Source: Ectocarpus siliculosus
Lineage: Eukaryota; Sar; Phaeophyceae; Ectocarpales; Ectocarpaceae
Length of the DNA: 64,000 nt
NCBI GenBank assembly: GCA_000310025.1
Contig: FN649739.1
Coordinates: 3,499,722-3,563,721, forward strand
Direction: 5' to 3'
A program made the position numbers and the translations under genes. Every line of letters begins with the position of its first letter. Position 1 is the first letter of the stretch. Below, in pieces: positions 54,901 to 62,100 of this stretch. The notes beneath the pieces were generated by a model. It was not told the DNA's origin. It saw only the letters and a program-made list of their open reading frames with translations, and did not search any database.

Positions 54901-57900
54901 AAGGATAGAGCGCGGATGTGGGGGGACCTCCGCCGTGTAAAAGCGTGGCTCATCCTGGGGCGGCCTCCGGCAGTTTCAAAACTGTCGCAGATGGAGTGGC
55001 AATCCTTGCTTCGCAAAGGCGTCCTGGTGACAGAGAAAGTGGCGGCATCGCTCGACACGCTCGTGGTTACTGCTTCGCCTTCAACTCGTCGTCCGGTTGC
55101 CATGATCGTAACTGCCCACACATCCACACCCAGAACCCTTCCCACGCTAGGCGCGGAGCGTCCGAAACTCCGGCAACCGGCGCGCGCGGCGTTGGCCACG
55201 GCAACGGGGGAGGGCGCGGAGGAGAGGCGCGCGCCGCTGGCGAGGGCGGCGCGAGACCCAAGGCCGCTGGCTTCTTCACCCACGGGAAAGACAAATAGGG
55301 GTGCGGGCTCTCCCGCGTAGCGGGGGGGCCTACCTCGGATGGCAGCGCACCTGCGGCTAAATCGAACGGCAGCACGCCGGTCTACACGAGGTTGGCTCCA
55401 GGGCTATCAGCAGGTTCAGGACCTGGGACAGGCAGGACGGGACTTTGTTACCGACGTCTTGGCATGCAGCTCGTCGAGCACTCAGTTGCGTCTTCGTCTA
55501 GAAGGACTTACACGTCAGGCTTCAACTCTTGGTGCACGTTTCGCAGGCTGACGGAGAAGCCCCAAGTTCCTAGGGCAACGTGCCGGGGACCTTCATGTGT
55601 GGGAGTTGATAGACTTCGTAGCCTGGTGTTTCGAGTCTGAGGGTAATCTAGCGAGTACAATATCCGGAAAACTCACGGCTGTACAACATTTTCATAGGCT
55701 GGAAGCTTCTGTCGAGCTAGACTTGTCGTCTCCGATGTTGAAATGTGCGCTAAGGGGGATTGCGAGGAACCACGTGGCTGTGGGGACGGTACGCCGTGTG
55801 CGCCTGCCTGTGTCTTGGCGTATGCTGCTGGACGGGGAAAGCGCAAGCCAGAACTGGGGGGAAGGGGGCAGAGTGATGTGGCTGTGTCTGTGCTTGTCCT
55901 ATCTCTTTATCACACGGTCTGATGAGGTGTTCGCGAATGATGCGGGCAGGGTGCATGAGGCACACTGTCTTACGAGGGCGGACGTAGCATTGTTTGCTGG
56001 CGAGACGCAATTAGTCTTTAGTCACTATCGTAGAGCAGACCGTGTCGAAATGAGGTTTAGAGGGCACAAGGCCGATCAAGAGCAGAAAGGAAACATACGG
56101 GTTCGTACGCGAGACGAAGTCACCGGACCGCAGTCAGGTGTGAGAGCACGCGGCGGCGCGGTGGCTCTTGTGGTGGAGCTGTTATCGTGTCATGCCACGT
56201 TCCCTGACTCCGCACCGTTGGCTTCGTACCGTAGTGGAAGAGCAGTGAGAGTAGTGAGGTATACTGCTGCCCTCCGTGCACTCAGAGAAGTGGTAGCGAA
56301 GTCGGGGCGTAACCCCCAGGAGTACGCGTTGCACTCGTTGCGAATTGGAGGCGCGACGGCTCTTGCATCGGGCGGAGACATCGCAGAACGAGTGATTCAG
56401 AGAGAAGGGAAGTGGAGGTCGGATGCATACAAGCCGTACGCGCGAAACAATGTAGAGGATTCGCGGCGAGTGTCACGGAAACTTACAGACGGCAGTAGGA
56501 TCGTACCGAGACAGCCGGGGGAGGGGACCGTCTGGGGGAACGGATAGTTGACTTATTCGGTAGTCGTCCAGAAACTGACCTCGATGTGGGTGTTGTAGAA
56601 TGGTGTGTACCATTTGAGGACTTGGGCAGTTTTGGGACTCCTGCGTTTGCAGTCGTAGTCCCCCGGCTAGTATTTGTGGGGAGAGAGATGGATTTGTAAG
56701 AGTTGACGCCGGCCTTTGCAGCTAACGCGGCCGGAGAGACGATGAGCGTTTCGTGCGTCTCTCTCCCCAACACGTAGCCTAGAAACCGAAGAAATAATGA
56801 AGCAATTCGAAAGAAAACAAAATAAAAGGAAGGTTTGTTCGTCGAAGCAGATAGAATAAACTGGTGTTTATTTTGTAACAGTCGAATTAGAATTTGGCTT
56901 CATTTTCTACCGGAAACCCAGGGTCACGGTGTTTGGAATTATTAGTCTATAGTTGGGGGTGTCATTCCGTGATCGAGTCCACGCAGGGGCTGTAGCAAAG
57001 TCGGGTAACGTGTGACAGCTACAGAGCGCGTGAAGCAACGGAAGGACAGCAGCAGCCGCCTAACGCAGTAGCGGCGGCAGTTTAGAAAATCCCGCCCTCC
57101 CATCCCTTTTCTTTCGAAGGTGGGGGCATAAGTTCGGGAATATTCGGTATCTAGTCAGGTGTTGTAGAATGGTGTGTACCATTTGAGGACTTGGGCAGTT
57201 TTGGGACTCCTGCGTTTGCAGTCGTAGTCCCCCGGCTAGTATTTGTGGGGAGAGAGATGGATTTGTAAGAGTTGACGCCGGCCTTTGCAGCTAACGCGGC
57301 CGGAGAGACGATGAGCGTTTCGTGCGTCTCTCTCCCCAACACGTAGCCTAGAAACCGAAGAAATAATGAAGCAATTCGAAAGAAAACAAAATAAACTTGG
57401 GTTTTTCTTCTCCTCAGCACTACATGTTCGCCACGAGACATAACACTCGTCTGTAGTACTGGTAGGTGTTAAACACTTGTTGTATACGATGTGCAGCGCT
57501 AGCAGGTGCATGCTAGACTTGGAATGGTTTCCAACACGTCAGGGTAGGCCGGCGTTCCCTCACTCACCGGGGAAGTGAATTTGGCCGGGTTGCTGGCCAC
57601 CACGAGTTCGTCCCCCACAATGGCGGCAAACAGACGAAAGCCAGACTCGCCCTTTGCAAAGGCGATCACAATCTGGCCGGAGGCGACAGCGCGAGGGTGG
57701 ATGTTATACTTCGTGCTACAATATCACCACAGGTATTGCTTAGTTGCACCCAATCATTGTGCACGTTCGTTTCTCATGCATCAAGGGCGGAGGCTCCTTA
57801 CGAGCCGGTGGAAAGCAAAAAGCAAAGGCATAGGAATTGGAGATTGTACTATAAAGCCTTGATATTCTCCACCTATACCCCGTTAGAGCAGAACAATAGT

Positions 57901-58485
57901 CAGTGTTTTTCGGAACAGTTGTTTCCACCGAAGCTACGGCCTCTTTACTCCGCAGCATTTCATATTGTGGATAAACCCCCATTTGGTTCTACTGCAAGCC
58001 GCTGTTGCATGCTAAGGCTACAAACACTCAAAGTGTAGAATATGTACTTTTGACGGACTAACCTCGTCGTGTTCTTGGCGCCAGTGCTTTTCTGGTACAA
58101 ACTCCGGCAGGACCAAATGCTCCTTTATCCACGCCACCACATCCATGTAGCTTTCCGCCTCACCCTCTACCACGGCTACAGCTGTAAAGCTAACCGAGGA
58201 TTCTTTTCGAGGGGCACCTGCTGTTGAGCTCACCCCGCCGATTTCTCCATCCCTGGGCAAAGATCCCATGGAATCATTCCCCCCTGACGAGGGTGCCGCG
58301 AACGAAGATGTAGACTCCCGTCGTTGCTCGGCCAGAAGGTCGGCATCATTGTCCGCTGAAGGTTGCTTCGGATCTGCTGCAACAGAGGCCGCGGACCCTC
58401 TCCGAGACGGTGATCCATTGTTGGCCGCCTCGGTAGGGGTGAGGTCCACCACGTCTGCCCTGCCTTGCCCGCCTAGGTCACTCAT
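1..58485 (-). CDS. DNAH2: Axonemal inner-arm dynein heavy chain 2 (I1/f beta), 97 exons, 3' end outside window
   Basis: This is the force-generating heavy chain of the two-headed inner-arm dynein I1/f, which slides outer doublet microtubules in the flagellar axoneme. Assigned exons read in one continuous frame from the ATG at 58,483-58,485 to position 1, and each exon length agrees with the phase of its neighbours. The protein follows human DNAH2, recalled from memory, along its length. Examples are the AAA2 segment around [13 protein letters not shown], the AAA6 segment LSPGVDPT and the stalk segment GLAGE. Other axonemal heavy chains match less well in the AAA1 and tail regions. A TAA stop lies in frame two codons before the ATG. 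Intron 2 carries a large nested element; other introns are about 90-1,000 bp. Six introns use GC donors. About 600 C-terminal residues should follow beyond position 1. Exon edges are read by eye and may be off by 1-2 bases. Confidence 0.95.
4556..6851 (-). CDS. DNAH2: DNAH2 exons 84-88: AAA5 module
   Basis: Exons: 6731-6851, 6446-6535, 5907-6026, 5269-5436, 4556-4684. Landmarks in order are [73 protein letters not shown], and [18 protein letters not shown]. These are standard AAA5 and AAA5/6 boundary motifs. AAA5 does not bind nucleotide in dyneins. The exon starting at 6,851 is placed by phase, which requires the acceptor in CTAG before 6,851 and not the later TTTAG. Confidence 0.95.
7056..11029 (-). 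CDS. DNAH2: DNAH2 exons 76-83: antiparallel coiled-coil stalk and microtubule-binding domain
   Basis: This region forms the stalk that carries the microtubule-binding tip. Exons: 10904-11029, 10276-10425, 9780-9908, 9177-9275, 8668-8775, 7943-8011, 7553-7630, 7056-7222. Heptad-like, charged stretches (10,276-11,029) form the outgoing helix. The tip is encoded around 8,668-9,908, with [22 protein letters not shown] and [12 protein letters not shown]. The return helix follows at 7,553-8,011, and KLVSGLAGE marks re-entry to the ring. Two consecutive introns have GC donors (10,903 and 10,275). Confidence 0.94.
11476..14882 (-). CDS. DNAH2: DNAH2 exons 68-75: AAA4 module and base of stalk
   Basis: AAA4 is another regulatory nucleotide site. 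Exons: 14755-14882, 14422-14530, 13986-14153, 13484-13570, 12804-12976, 12175-12346, 11767-11910, 11476-11574. The P-loop GVGGSGRQS lies at about 14,058-14,084; Arg in place of Lys is normal for axonemal AAA4. FLFNDNQ stands at the Walker B position. [30 protein letters not shown] and [11 protein letters not shown] follow. The last exon starts the coiled-coil stalk. A 58-bp tandem duplication lies just upstream of the exon ending at 12,976. Confidence 0.95.
12039..12131. repeat. CAG/CAA microsatellite in DNAH2 intron
   Basis: About 90 bp of CAGCAG turning into CAACAA repeats, 44 bp from the donor of the exon 12175-12346. It is intronic, so the poly-Ser, poly-Gln and poly-Cys translations here are not protein. 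Confidence 0.95.
12982..13097. repeat. 58-bp tandem duplication beside a DNAH2 3' splice site
   Basis: GATTGGACGGGGGAATACCG and the following 38 bases occur at 12,982-13,039 and again at 13,040-13,097, with two differences. On the host strand the first copy supplies the pyrimidine-rich stretch before the acceptor of the exon ending at 12,976; the second copy offers a duplicate of it. Confidence 0.9.
15363..19377 (-). CDS. DNAH2: DNAH2 exons 60-67: AAA3 module
   Basis: AAA3 is a regulatory nucleotide site. Exons: 19242-19377, 18818-18964, 17873-18049, 17431-17603, 16900-17050, 16410-16508, 15894-15995, 15363-15485. The P-loop GSSGAGKT lies at about 17,966-17,989 and Walker B is [10 protein letters not shown] in exon 17431-17603. 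The Trp-Tyr-Asp motif is rebuilt across the phase-2 junction between 17,431 and 17,050. [26 protein letters not shown] and [10 protein letters not shown] are the expected later landmarks. Confidence 0.95.
19760..23101 (-). CDS. DNAH2: DNAH2 exons 53-59: AAA2 module
   Basis: AAA2 binds nucleotide but probably does not hydrolyse it. Exons: 22983-23101, 22374-22461, 21992-22135, 21465-21536, 20810-20872, 20300-20412, 19760-19936. The P-loop GRTMSGKS is split by the intron between the first two exons and fits the GxxxxGKS pattern. [35 protein letters not shown] and the sensor segment [11 protein letters not shown] follow in order. These are among the segments most similar to human DNAH2. Confidence 0.95.
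23583..26416 (-). CDS. DNAH2: DNAH2 exons 47-52: AAA1, the main ATPase module
   Basis: AAA1 is the main ATP-hydrolysing site of dynein. Exons: 26285-26416, 25610-25780, 25268-25414, 24737-24886, 24126-24238, 23583-23694. The Walker A loop GPAGTGKT lies at about 26,297-26,320. Walker B is in CFDEFNRI (exon 25610-25780). The sensor-I segment [17 protein letters not shown] is in exon 25268-25414. [13 protein letters not shown] and DMNLPKF close the module. All key residues are present, so the motor looks catalytically competent. Every junction is in phase. Confidence 0.96.
26990..36171 (-). CDS. DNAH2: DNAH2 exons 28-46: end of tail and linker (DHC_N2 region)
   Basis: The linker is the lever that swings across the AAA ring during the power stroke. 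Exons: 36016-36171, 35856-35926, 34714-34858, 34102-34251, 33689-33824, 33436-33522, 32850-32954, 32020-32115, 31441-31554, 30917-31066, 30609-30740, 30182-30283, 29661-29885, 29216-29376, 28620-28759, 28004-28181, 27730-27877, 27391-27491, 26990-27149. Family landmarks include [73 protein letters not shown] and [10 protein letters not shown], all typical of the axonemal linker. Exons 35856-35926 and 34714-34858 join in phase 2 and restore an Arg-Tyr pair at the expected place. Three introns here have GC donors (at 33688, 30181 and 29660). Confidence 0.92.
36534..49759 (-). CDS. DNAH2: DNAH2 exons 3-27: N-terminal tail (DHC_N1 region)
   Basis: The tail dimerises the heavy chains and binds intermediate chains. 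Exons: 49669-49759, 48549-48682 (edges least sure), 48322-48421, 47841-47918, 47359-47478, 47066-47131, 46972-47001 (30 bp), 46636-46776, 45934-46071, 45470-45580, 45109-45201, 44639-44773, 43861-44007, 43051-43208, 42511-42673, 41963-42072, 41197-41333, 40807-40891, 40499-40570, 39987-40089, 39624-39734, 38832-39043, 38189-38314, 37341-37433, 36534-36917. Diagnostic stretches are [62 protein letters not shown] and [11 protein letters not shown], all close to DNAH2. Two short exons (46972-47001 and 40807-40891) are supported mainly by phase. The second encodes a Gly/Ala-rich stretch. The last exon carries an unusual Ala/Gly-rich insert. Confidence 0.87.
39195..39211. repeat. Poly-G tract in DNAH2 intron
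   Basis: A run of 17 G on the plus strand (C on the transcribed gene's sense strand) in the intron between 39,624 and 39,043. It may act as the pyrimidine-rich stretch, although far from the acceptor, and is a likely sequencing-error site. Confidence 0.9.
41157..41196. repeat. Short tandem duplication carrying a DNAH2 5' splice site
   Basis: On the plus strand CAGTTTTCTGACAGTCTCA is repeated back to back. On the host strand this gives two GTGAGACTGTCAG donor-like sites about 19-21 bp apart. The first, next to CGGCAG at 41,197, fits the reading phase and is taken as the donor; the second lies just inside the intron. Confidence 0.75.
45859..45909. repeat. AAC microsatellite in DNAH2 intron
   Basis: About 16 AAC units beginning 24 bp inside the intron after the exon 45934-46071. 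Confidence 0.95.
49559..49608. repeat. CAA-rich microsatellite in DNAH2 intron 3
   Basis: Imperfect CAA units in the intron between the exons ending at 49,669 and starting at 48,682. Confidence 0.9.
50000..50083 (+). repeat. Short left-end A repeat of the YR element
   Basis: It shares the first 20 or so bases of A (AGGAAGGTTTGTTCGTCGAA) and a later block beginning CGCGTGAAGCAACGG with the full A units, so it is a shorter version. It marks the left boundary with host intron DNA. Confidence 0.7.
50140..50145 (+). promoter_or_regulatory. TATA-like box in element leader
   Basis: TATAAA in the context CCATATAAAGG, just inside the left repeat and in the same orientation as the element's recombinase. 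It could be the promoter of the element; this is inference from position only. Confidence 0.3.
50330..50420 (+). repeat. Two-copy 45-bp tandem repeat in element leader
   Basis: TGCGGTTC, then TCCCAACCGAGACGTACTCT, then CTGAAGAAAAA appears at 50,330 and again at 50,375, with a few differences. A second small duplication (GATGGTAT, GACAAGTCCC) lies at about 50,725-50,765. No gene is seen in 50,084-50,907. Confidence 0.7.
50908..51476 (+). repeat. Internal A-B repeat pair of the YR element
   Basis: A (50,908-51,240, 333 bp) directly followed by B (51,241-51,476, 236 bp). Both have the same lengths as the right-end units and almost the same sequence; one difference I can see is GGTCAG against GGGCAG in B. 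It sits inside the element, 0.9 kb from the left end. It may be a solo remnant of a second copy or part of an unusual left end. Confidence 0.8.
51800..54060. repeat. Tandem array of hairpin-forming repeats, about 28 cores, with 250-bp higher-order units
   Basis: A core of about 39 bp runs from CAGCACGGG through GACGCGCCAATGAGTGG to CCCGTGCTG. It occurs about 28 times between 51,800 and 54,030. The ends of the core are perfect 9-bp inverted repeats (CAGCACGGG and CCCGTGCTG) around a 21-bp loop. Between about 52,150 and 53,400 the cores come in groups of three, with different spacers, repeating every 250 bp or so (starts near 52,150, 52,400, 52,650, 52,900, 53,150, 53,400). Spacers include GAGTTAACCGATCTC and AATACCACAAATCATGCATC. 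The frames that stay open across the array are a by-product of the repeat and are not called as genes. Confidence 0.92.
54300..55320 (+). pseudogene. Gag-like region with CCCH zinc finger (part of YR element, fossil)
   Basis: A GC-rich coding-like stretch upstream of the recombinase. One frame near 55,060-55,125 carries a CCCH zinc-finger pattern (C, 8 residues, C, 4, C, 3, H). Nucleic-acid-binding fingers of this kind are found in first proteins of retroelements. Low-complexity Arg/Ala/Ser-rich stretches surround it. Coding signal is spread over more than one frame, so the region looks broken in at least one place. I cannot name a family beyond gag-like. Confidence 0.45.
55597..56547 (+). 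CDS. Tyrosine recombinase of the YR element (fossil element)
   Basis: A 316-residue open frame. It shows the core of the tyrosine recombinase/phage integrase fold: an arginine in the ITRSDEV segment, the H-x-x-R box in HSLRIGGAT, and a tryptophan and tyrosine in [13 protein letters not shown] near the C-terminus. In this enzyme family these catalyse strand exchange and insertion of a circular DNA intermediate. The frame looks whole, but the element as a whole does not. The true start may be upstream. It is antisense to the DNAH2 gene. Confidence 0.8.
   Translation: MWELIDFVAWCFESEGNLASTISGKLTAVQHFHRLEASVELDLSSPMLKCALRGIARNHVAVGTVRRVRLPVSWRMLLDGESASQNWGEGGRVMWLCLCLSYLFITRSDEVFANDAGRVHEAHCLTRADVALFAGETQLVFSHYRRADRVEMRFRGHKADQEQKGNIRVRTRDEVTGPQSGVRARGGAVALVVELLSCHATFPDSAPLASYRSGRAVRVVRYTAALRALREVVAKSGRNPQEYALHSLRIGGATALASGGDIAERVIQREGKWRSDAYKPYARNNVEDSRRVSRKLTDGSRIVPRQPGEGTVWGNG
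56591..57395 (+). repeat. B-A-B terminal repeat block of the YR element
   Basis: Two B units of 236 bp (56,591-56,826 and 57,160-57,395) flank one A unit of 333 bp (56,827-57,159). B starts TGTTGTAGAATGG and ends in an A-rich tail AAAATAAA. A starts AGGAAGGTTTGTTCG. The B copies look identical or nearly so by eye. The block ends exactly where host intron sequence resumes. Confidence 0.85.
57568..58485 (-). CDS. DNAH2: DNAH2 exons 1-2: disordered N-terminus and start of tail
   Basis: Exon 1 is 58,063-58,485 (141 codons) and exon 2 is 57,568-57,708 (47 codons). The first 90 or so residues are rich in Ser, Ala, Gly and Asp and look disordered, as in other DNAH2 proteins, whose N-termini vary. 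The end of exon 1 (WRQEHDE) and exon 2 ([15 protein letters not shown]) align with the human segment around WTQEHD and ILTIFIDPCFGLKL. Exon 1 ends in GAG followed by GTTAGT. Exon 2 ends in CCG followed by GTGAGT, in phase 0, and joins exon 3 across the 7.8 kb intron 2. The start codon lies in the loop of a perfect 16-bp inverted repeat. Confidence 0.85.
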
Positions 58486-58505
58486 CGCTTAGGCGGGCAA
58501 GGCAG
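58460..58505 (-). promoter_or_regulatory. Perfect 16-bp inverted repeat enclosing the DNAH2 start codon
   Basis: CTGCCTTGCCCGCCTA at 58,460-58,475 and its exact reverse complement TAGGCGGGCAAGGCAG at 58,490-58,505 leave a 14-base loop. The loop contains the ATG at 58,483-58,485. In the mRNA this would make a GC-rich stem of 16 base pairs with the AUG in the loop. Such a stem could control start-site selection (inference). Confidence 0.75.
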
Positions 58506-59118
58506 AAAAAAACTGGCGGTGGACGGATAGCGGTTGCCAATTCTCTCAGAACTCGGTCGCCGTGGCAACCCTCACAGTGGGTACTGCTAGTGGCGTCGTG
58601 TTCAAAAGCTCTCCTGTTGATGATTCTTTCGCCGATACGCGCCAGCTGTGCCAGGATCTCAACGGGCGTCTCAATATCTTTCTGGTCAGGCTGCACCGGC
58701 TTGGTCAGCGAATCGAATCGTGATGAGTGGGATATCGATATACAGCTACCAGCTGCCTGGCCTTGCTTGACAGATGACCTAGGCAACCGTTCTGCCAAGC
58801 GTCTAGCAGGAATGTTGGCATAGACCACCCCTTTGCTTGGATGAGTACTAGATGAAGAGATGGAATACTTAGGTGTGGTATCTTACGCAGGTAGTGGACA
58901 CCGGGAATCGAAACGATACCAATCCCACCGCAATCTTCAAGGCAGTTGTGCGCACGCACGTGAGTGTTATGTATCGTATCTTACCTACAGCAGGTCTGCA
59001 AGGTACTGTCCACACACCCTTGCAGCTCTACAGTCCTCTAGCCCCCGCGAGGTGTTATTTCCGCCCCGAGAGGGCACCAACGCAATATCTGAGACCCAGG
59101 CTGTCCACCCGGTACACC
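58486..59118. promoter_or_regulatory. Divergent intergenic region between DNAH2 and kinesin genes
   Basis: The two start codons point away from each other with 633 bp between them, so both 5' leaders and promoters must fit here. No clear TATA box is seen next to either start. Half-sites GGTTGCC (58,532-58,538) and GGCAACC (58,564-58,570) form an inverted pair reminiscent of a split X-box. A minus-strand frame open from about 58,828 ends at 58,478, overlapping the DNAH2 start. The kinesin may start upstream at an in-frame ATG near 58,969. Confidence 0.55.
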
Positions 59119-62100
59119 ATGCCAAGACCCACTTCTTCCGCGTTCAGTAGGAACGTCGACGGTAGATCGAATCCCGGGTCTCCTCGGTGGGGCGGGGCTC
59201 ATGGCAGCGGTAGCAATCAAGGTCAATTCTCCGATATCACTAGTAGGCGAGGAGTAACACCGGTATCATCCCCGCAATCATACCCTCCGCCGCCTGGCAG
59301 CGGCAGCTCGAGAGGTTCGTCCGCCAGGGACCAGCATGGATTACGTGGTACAATCACCGATATTAGCGGGCGAAATAGTTCAGGATCGGCCGGTAGCAGA
59401 GGTAGAAAAAGTATCGAAAGCGACTGTGGCGGGGGAGCGAGAGAGGAGGGTGGCGAGGATTCTGGGCGGATACGAGTTGCAGTGCGGGTGAGAGCATATT
59501 GTACCCCGTTGGCTCTCGTGCTCATCCGCTGCAAGCTACATAGTCCATATAGACTACTTACATGTGATGCGCGAGGCACATATTCTCCTTCGTGCTTCGT
59601 AAGCAGTCTCGTGACATCTGTATGTCAAACGATACAGATATGGGTGCTTCGGTTATCCGCAATCAGAGCTTCACGTAACGAACCGGCGCAAGACGCTCAA
59701 CGAGACCCCGAGTATGGCCGCGAATGTACGGTTGACGTACGATAGAGACTATTCTGCTGTACTACATAAGTATATTGCATACCGTGAAGACAACAACAAC
59801 AACAACAACAACAACATACCGCAGTCTACATGCATATCCACATCGCCGTTGAGTGTACGGAGACTCCAACCACCTAGTCTGTATTGGATGCCAGCGTCAC
59901 GATGTCATGTCTGCAATATTCTTTTCATGGCCATCGCACAGGTCCGCCCCTTTTCCGAGAAGGAAAAGCTAGCGGGAAAACGTTGTGTGATTAGCATGGC
60001 CGCCAACCAGACCAAGATCTTGGACCCGGCCTTCTTTGACTCAGAAGACGGTTCCTCCAGCCCGGGCGACCGCAGCATGTGGTAAGAGTGTGTATGTTAG
60101 CCTGTATCAATCACATAGGCCATGTTGTATGATGCAAGAAAGTGCCACGGACAAACCACTTTCTTGTTGTCGTCGAACTTTCCATCAACCGATTTCGACT
60201 ATGTAGTTCCATGTGGGGTACTGTATCAGCCAGTTGGAATCCTTCCACGTTCACTGTTCCCGGGCTGTTGATGAGAGACGAGCTGAGAACCAATAATTGA
60301 ACACGGTGCATGAACAACGCTTTTGCGGTTCAAAGCTGGGAGCCCGCGTGCAACCGGGCGATGACCGACATACGTCCAGTAAGACCCGACGTCCTCACGT
60401 TGAATACACGTGTTTTAAAGGGCACACACATGTGTCGATCGCCTTGAAACTTGTGGCACACGCTTTCTGCTGCACACGTTTTGTGCTTCTTTGAACTAAC
60501 CATGCAGGGAGCGGACGTTCAACTTTGACCACAGCTTTTGGAGCCACTCTTCTGCGGGGCGGGGGTTGGGTGGGGGGCGTTTCTCTAGCCAGGCGGACGT
60601 GCATCAAGCTCTAGGGATATTTTTGTTAGACAACGCCTGTCGAGGATTCAACTGCTCCCTTTTCGCCTACGGTAGGTGAATGCCGGCTGTTGCTGCAATT
60701 AACACCTGGCTCTTGTCCTGTGAGGTACTATCGACTATGGTTCATGAGGTGCGCGGAACCTGGCGCTACCCTAGCCTATTCTGTGTGATTGTTTTTAGCG
60801 GAACACGTACCTGACGGTTGTCCTAGGACAAAGCTATTTCGCTCGAAGATTTAGCCAATACCGTCCACACGCACGGATCGCCGGCGAAACCATCACCAGG
60901 ACAAACCGGTTCCGGGAAGACATACACCATGCTTGGTGACAGCTCGGACCTAACTTCGGCTGCCGGGGAAGGAACGGCAGGCCTTATCCCTCGCATCTGC
61001 GTTGAGTTGTTTGAGCGATTTGGGCTCTCCAACAGTCGGGAAGCGGACTGTCGGGGTGCCGCTGAGAATGCCTTCCGAAAGAGCGGTCAGGCATCGATCC
61101 AAGTCTCCTTTTGCGAGGTGAGGTAGCTGTCGGTGGGACTGCCGCCCAGAGAGGAAGGTGTTTCTCTACGTTAGACTCTTCGACGGTGTCCTGCGAGTGG
61201 TGTTTTACTTTGTCCTGAACTCCCACAAGCGAATCTTTGTCGCAGCCAACTCGTGGCACAAGTGCTGCGTGTTTGGCACTTGTTTCAGTCGTAGTCCCGA
61301 TATACCGCGGTGTAGTGACAGGCAATGATGACCGCGGTATATCGAGAACCACACTAGTCAGTGTCCGGGAAATATTGCTTTTAGTGTGGTAGCCAAAATC
61401 GCGTGACAATCAAGCGACTATAACCGCGGTATATCGGGGCCACCACTGTACGTACTCTTCACGCCCGGCAGGCACACAAATACTCTGGAGGCAAACACTA
61501 CATGACTTTGCATGTCCCTTGTGTTTTGGTGGTTTGGCAGATATACAACGAGCAGGTTCGGGATCTCTTCGCCGAGGGAGGTAGCGGGCACGGTTTGAGG
61601 GTGCGCGAGCACCCCACGAAAGGAGCGTTCGTTGAGGGGCTCTCGGCGAGGCCGGTGGTGTGCTACCAGCAGGTGCAGCAGCTGCTCGAGGACGGCATGT
61701 CCGCCAGGTGATTGCTTTCGAATGCTGCCATGCGACGCTGCGAGCGTTTGTTGCTCGACCTTGAGGGCTGCTGTAATATGGCCCTAAGTCAACAAACGGT
61801 GCTGTTCGAACCTACCGAAAAGATCAACGTACCACGATGCGTTCAAACCGAGAACGCAACGCAAGACTACAGCGTATATAATATCCCGTGCGTGATTGTG
61901 ACATGAAACTCGGTTGGTAGACAACCTATCCAATTCTTGAACCTCCCTCGACTTGTCATCACGCGTCGAGTTGTGTTACCCTCTGTTCTCCAGAGCCACT
62001 GCGGCGACGGCGATGAACGAAGTATCTTCTCGCTCACACGCAATCTTCACCATCCACATCACGGTCACGTTCACCACCAAGCTCTCTCATGGCGAAAGGG

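Larger units (their letters stand above)
50000..57395 (+). mobile_element. Tyrosine-recombinase element with split direct repeats (Ngaro/PAT/DIRS-like), fossil
   Basis: About 7.4 kb inserted antisense in intron 2. Parts in order: a short A repeat (50,000-50,083), an AT-rich and TATA-bearing leader, an extra A-B pair (50,908-51,476), a long hairpin-repeat array (51,800-54,060), a gag-like region with a CCCH zinc finger (54,300-55,320), a tyrosine recombinase frame (55,597-56,547), then B (56,591-56,826), A (56,827-57,159), B (57,160-57,395). The B-A-B right end with A at the left matches the split-repeat plan of Ngaro/PAT retroelements (established knowledge). No reverse transcriptase or RNase H is visible, so it looks incomplete, with probably several breaks. 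A and B copies are nearly identical, which suggests a recent insertion. A Crypton-type DNA element is the alternative. No target-site duplication is seen, as expected for this enzyme class. Confidence 0.7.
49760..57567 (-). other. DNAH2 intron 2 (7.8 kb) enlarged by nested element
   Basis: The donor is GTGAGT at 57,562-57,567 and the acceptor is GCTTGCAG ending at 49,760. Exons 2 and 3 join in phase 0 and restore family sequence. Host intron sequence is limited to 57,396-57,567 and about 49,760-49,999. Together these are about 413 bp, which matches the gene's other introns; the rest is the inserted element. The right flank has no other feature I recognise. The left flank contains a CAA-rich microsatellite at 49,559-49,608. 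Confidence 0.85.

Noticed and set aside
54349-55320. Several overlapping Arg/Ala-rich frames on both strands as host genes
   Set aside because: High GC content leaves all frames open; the only recognisable motif is the CCCH finger that belongs to the element.
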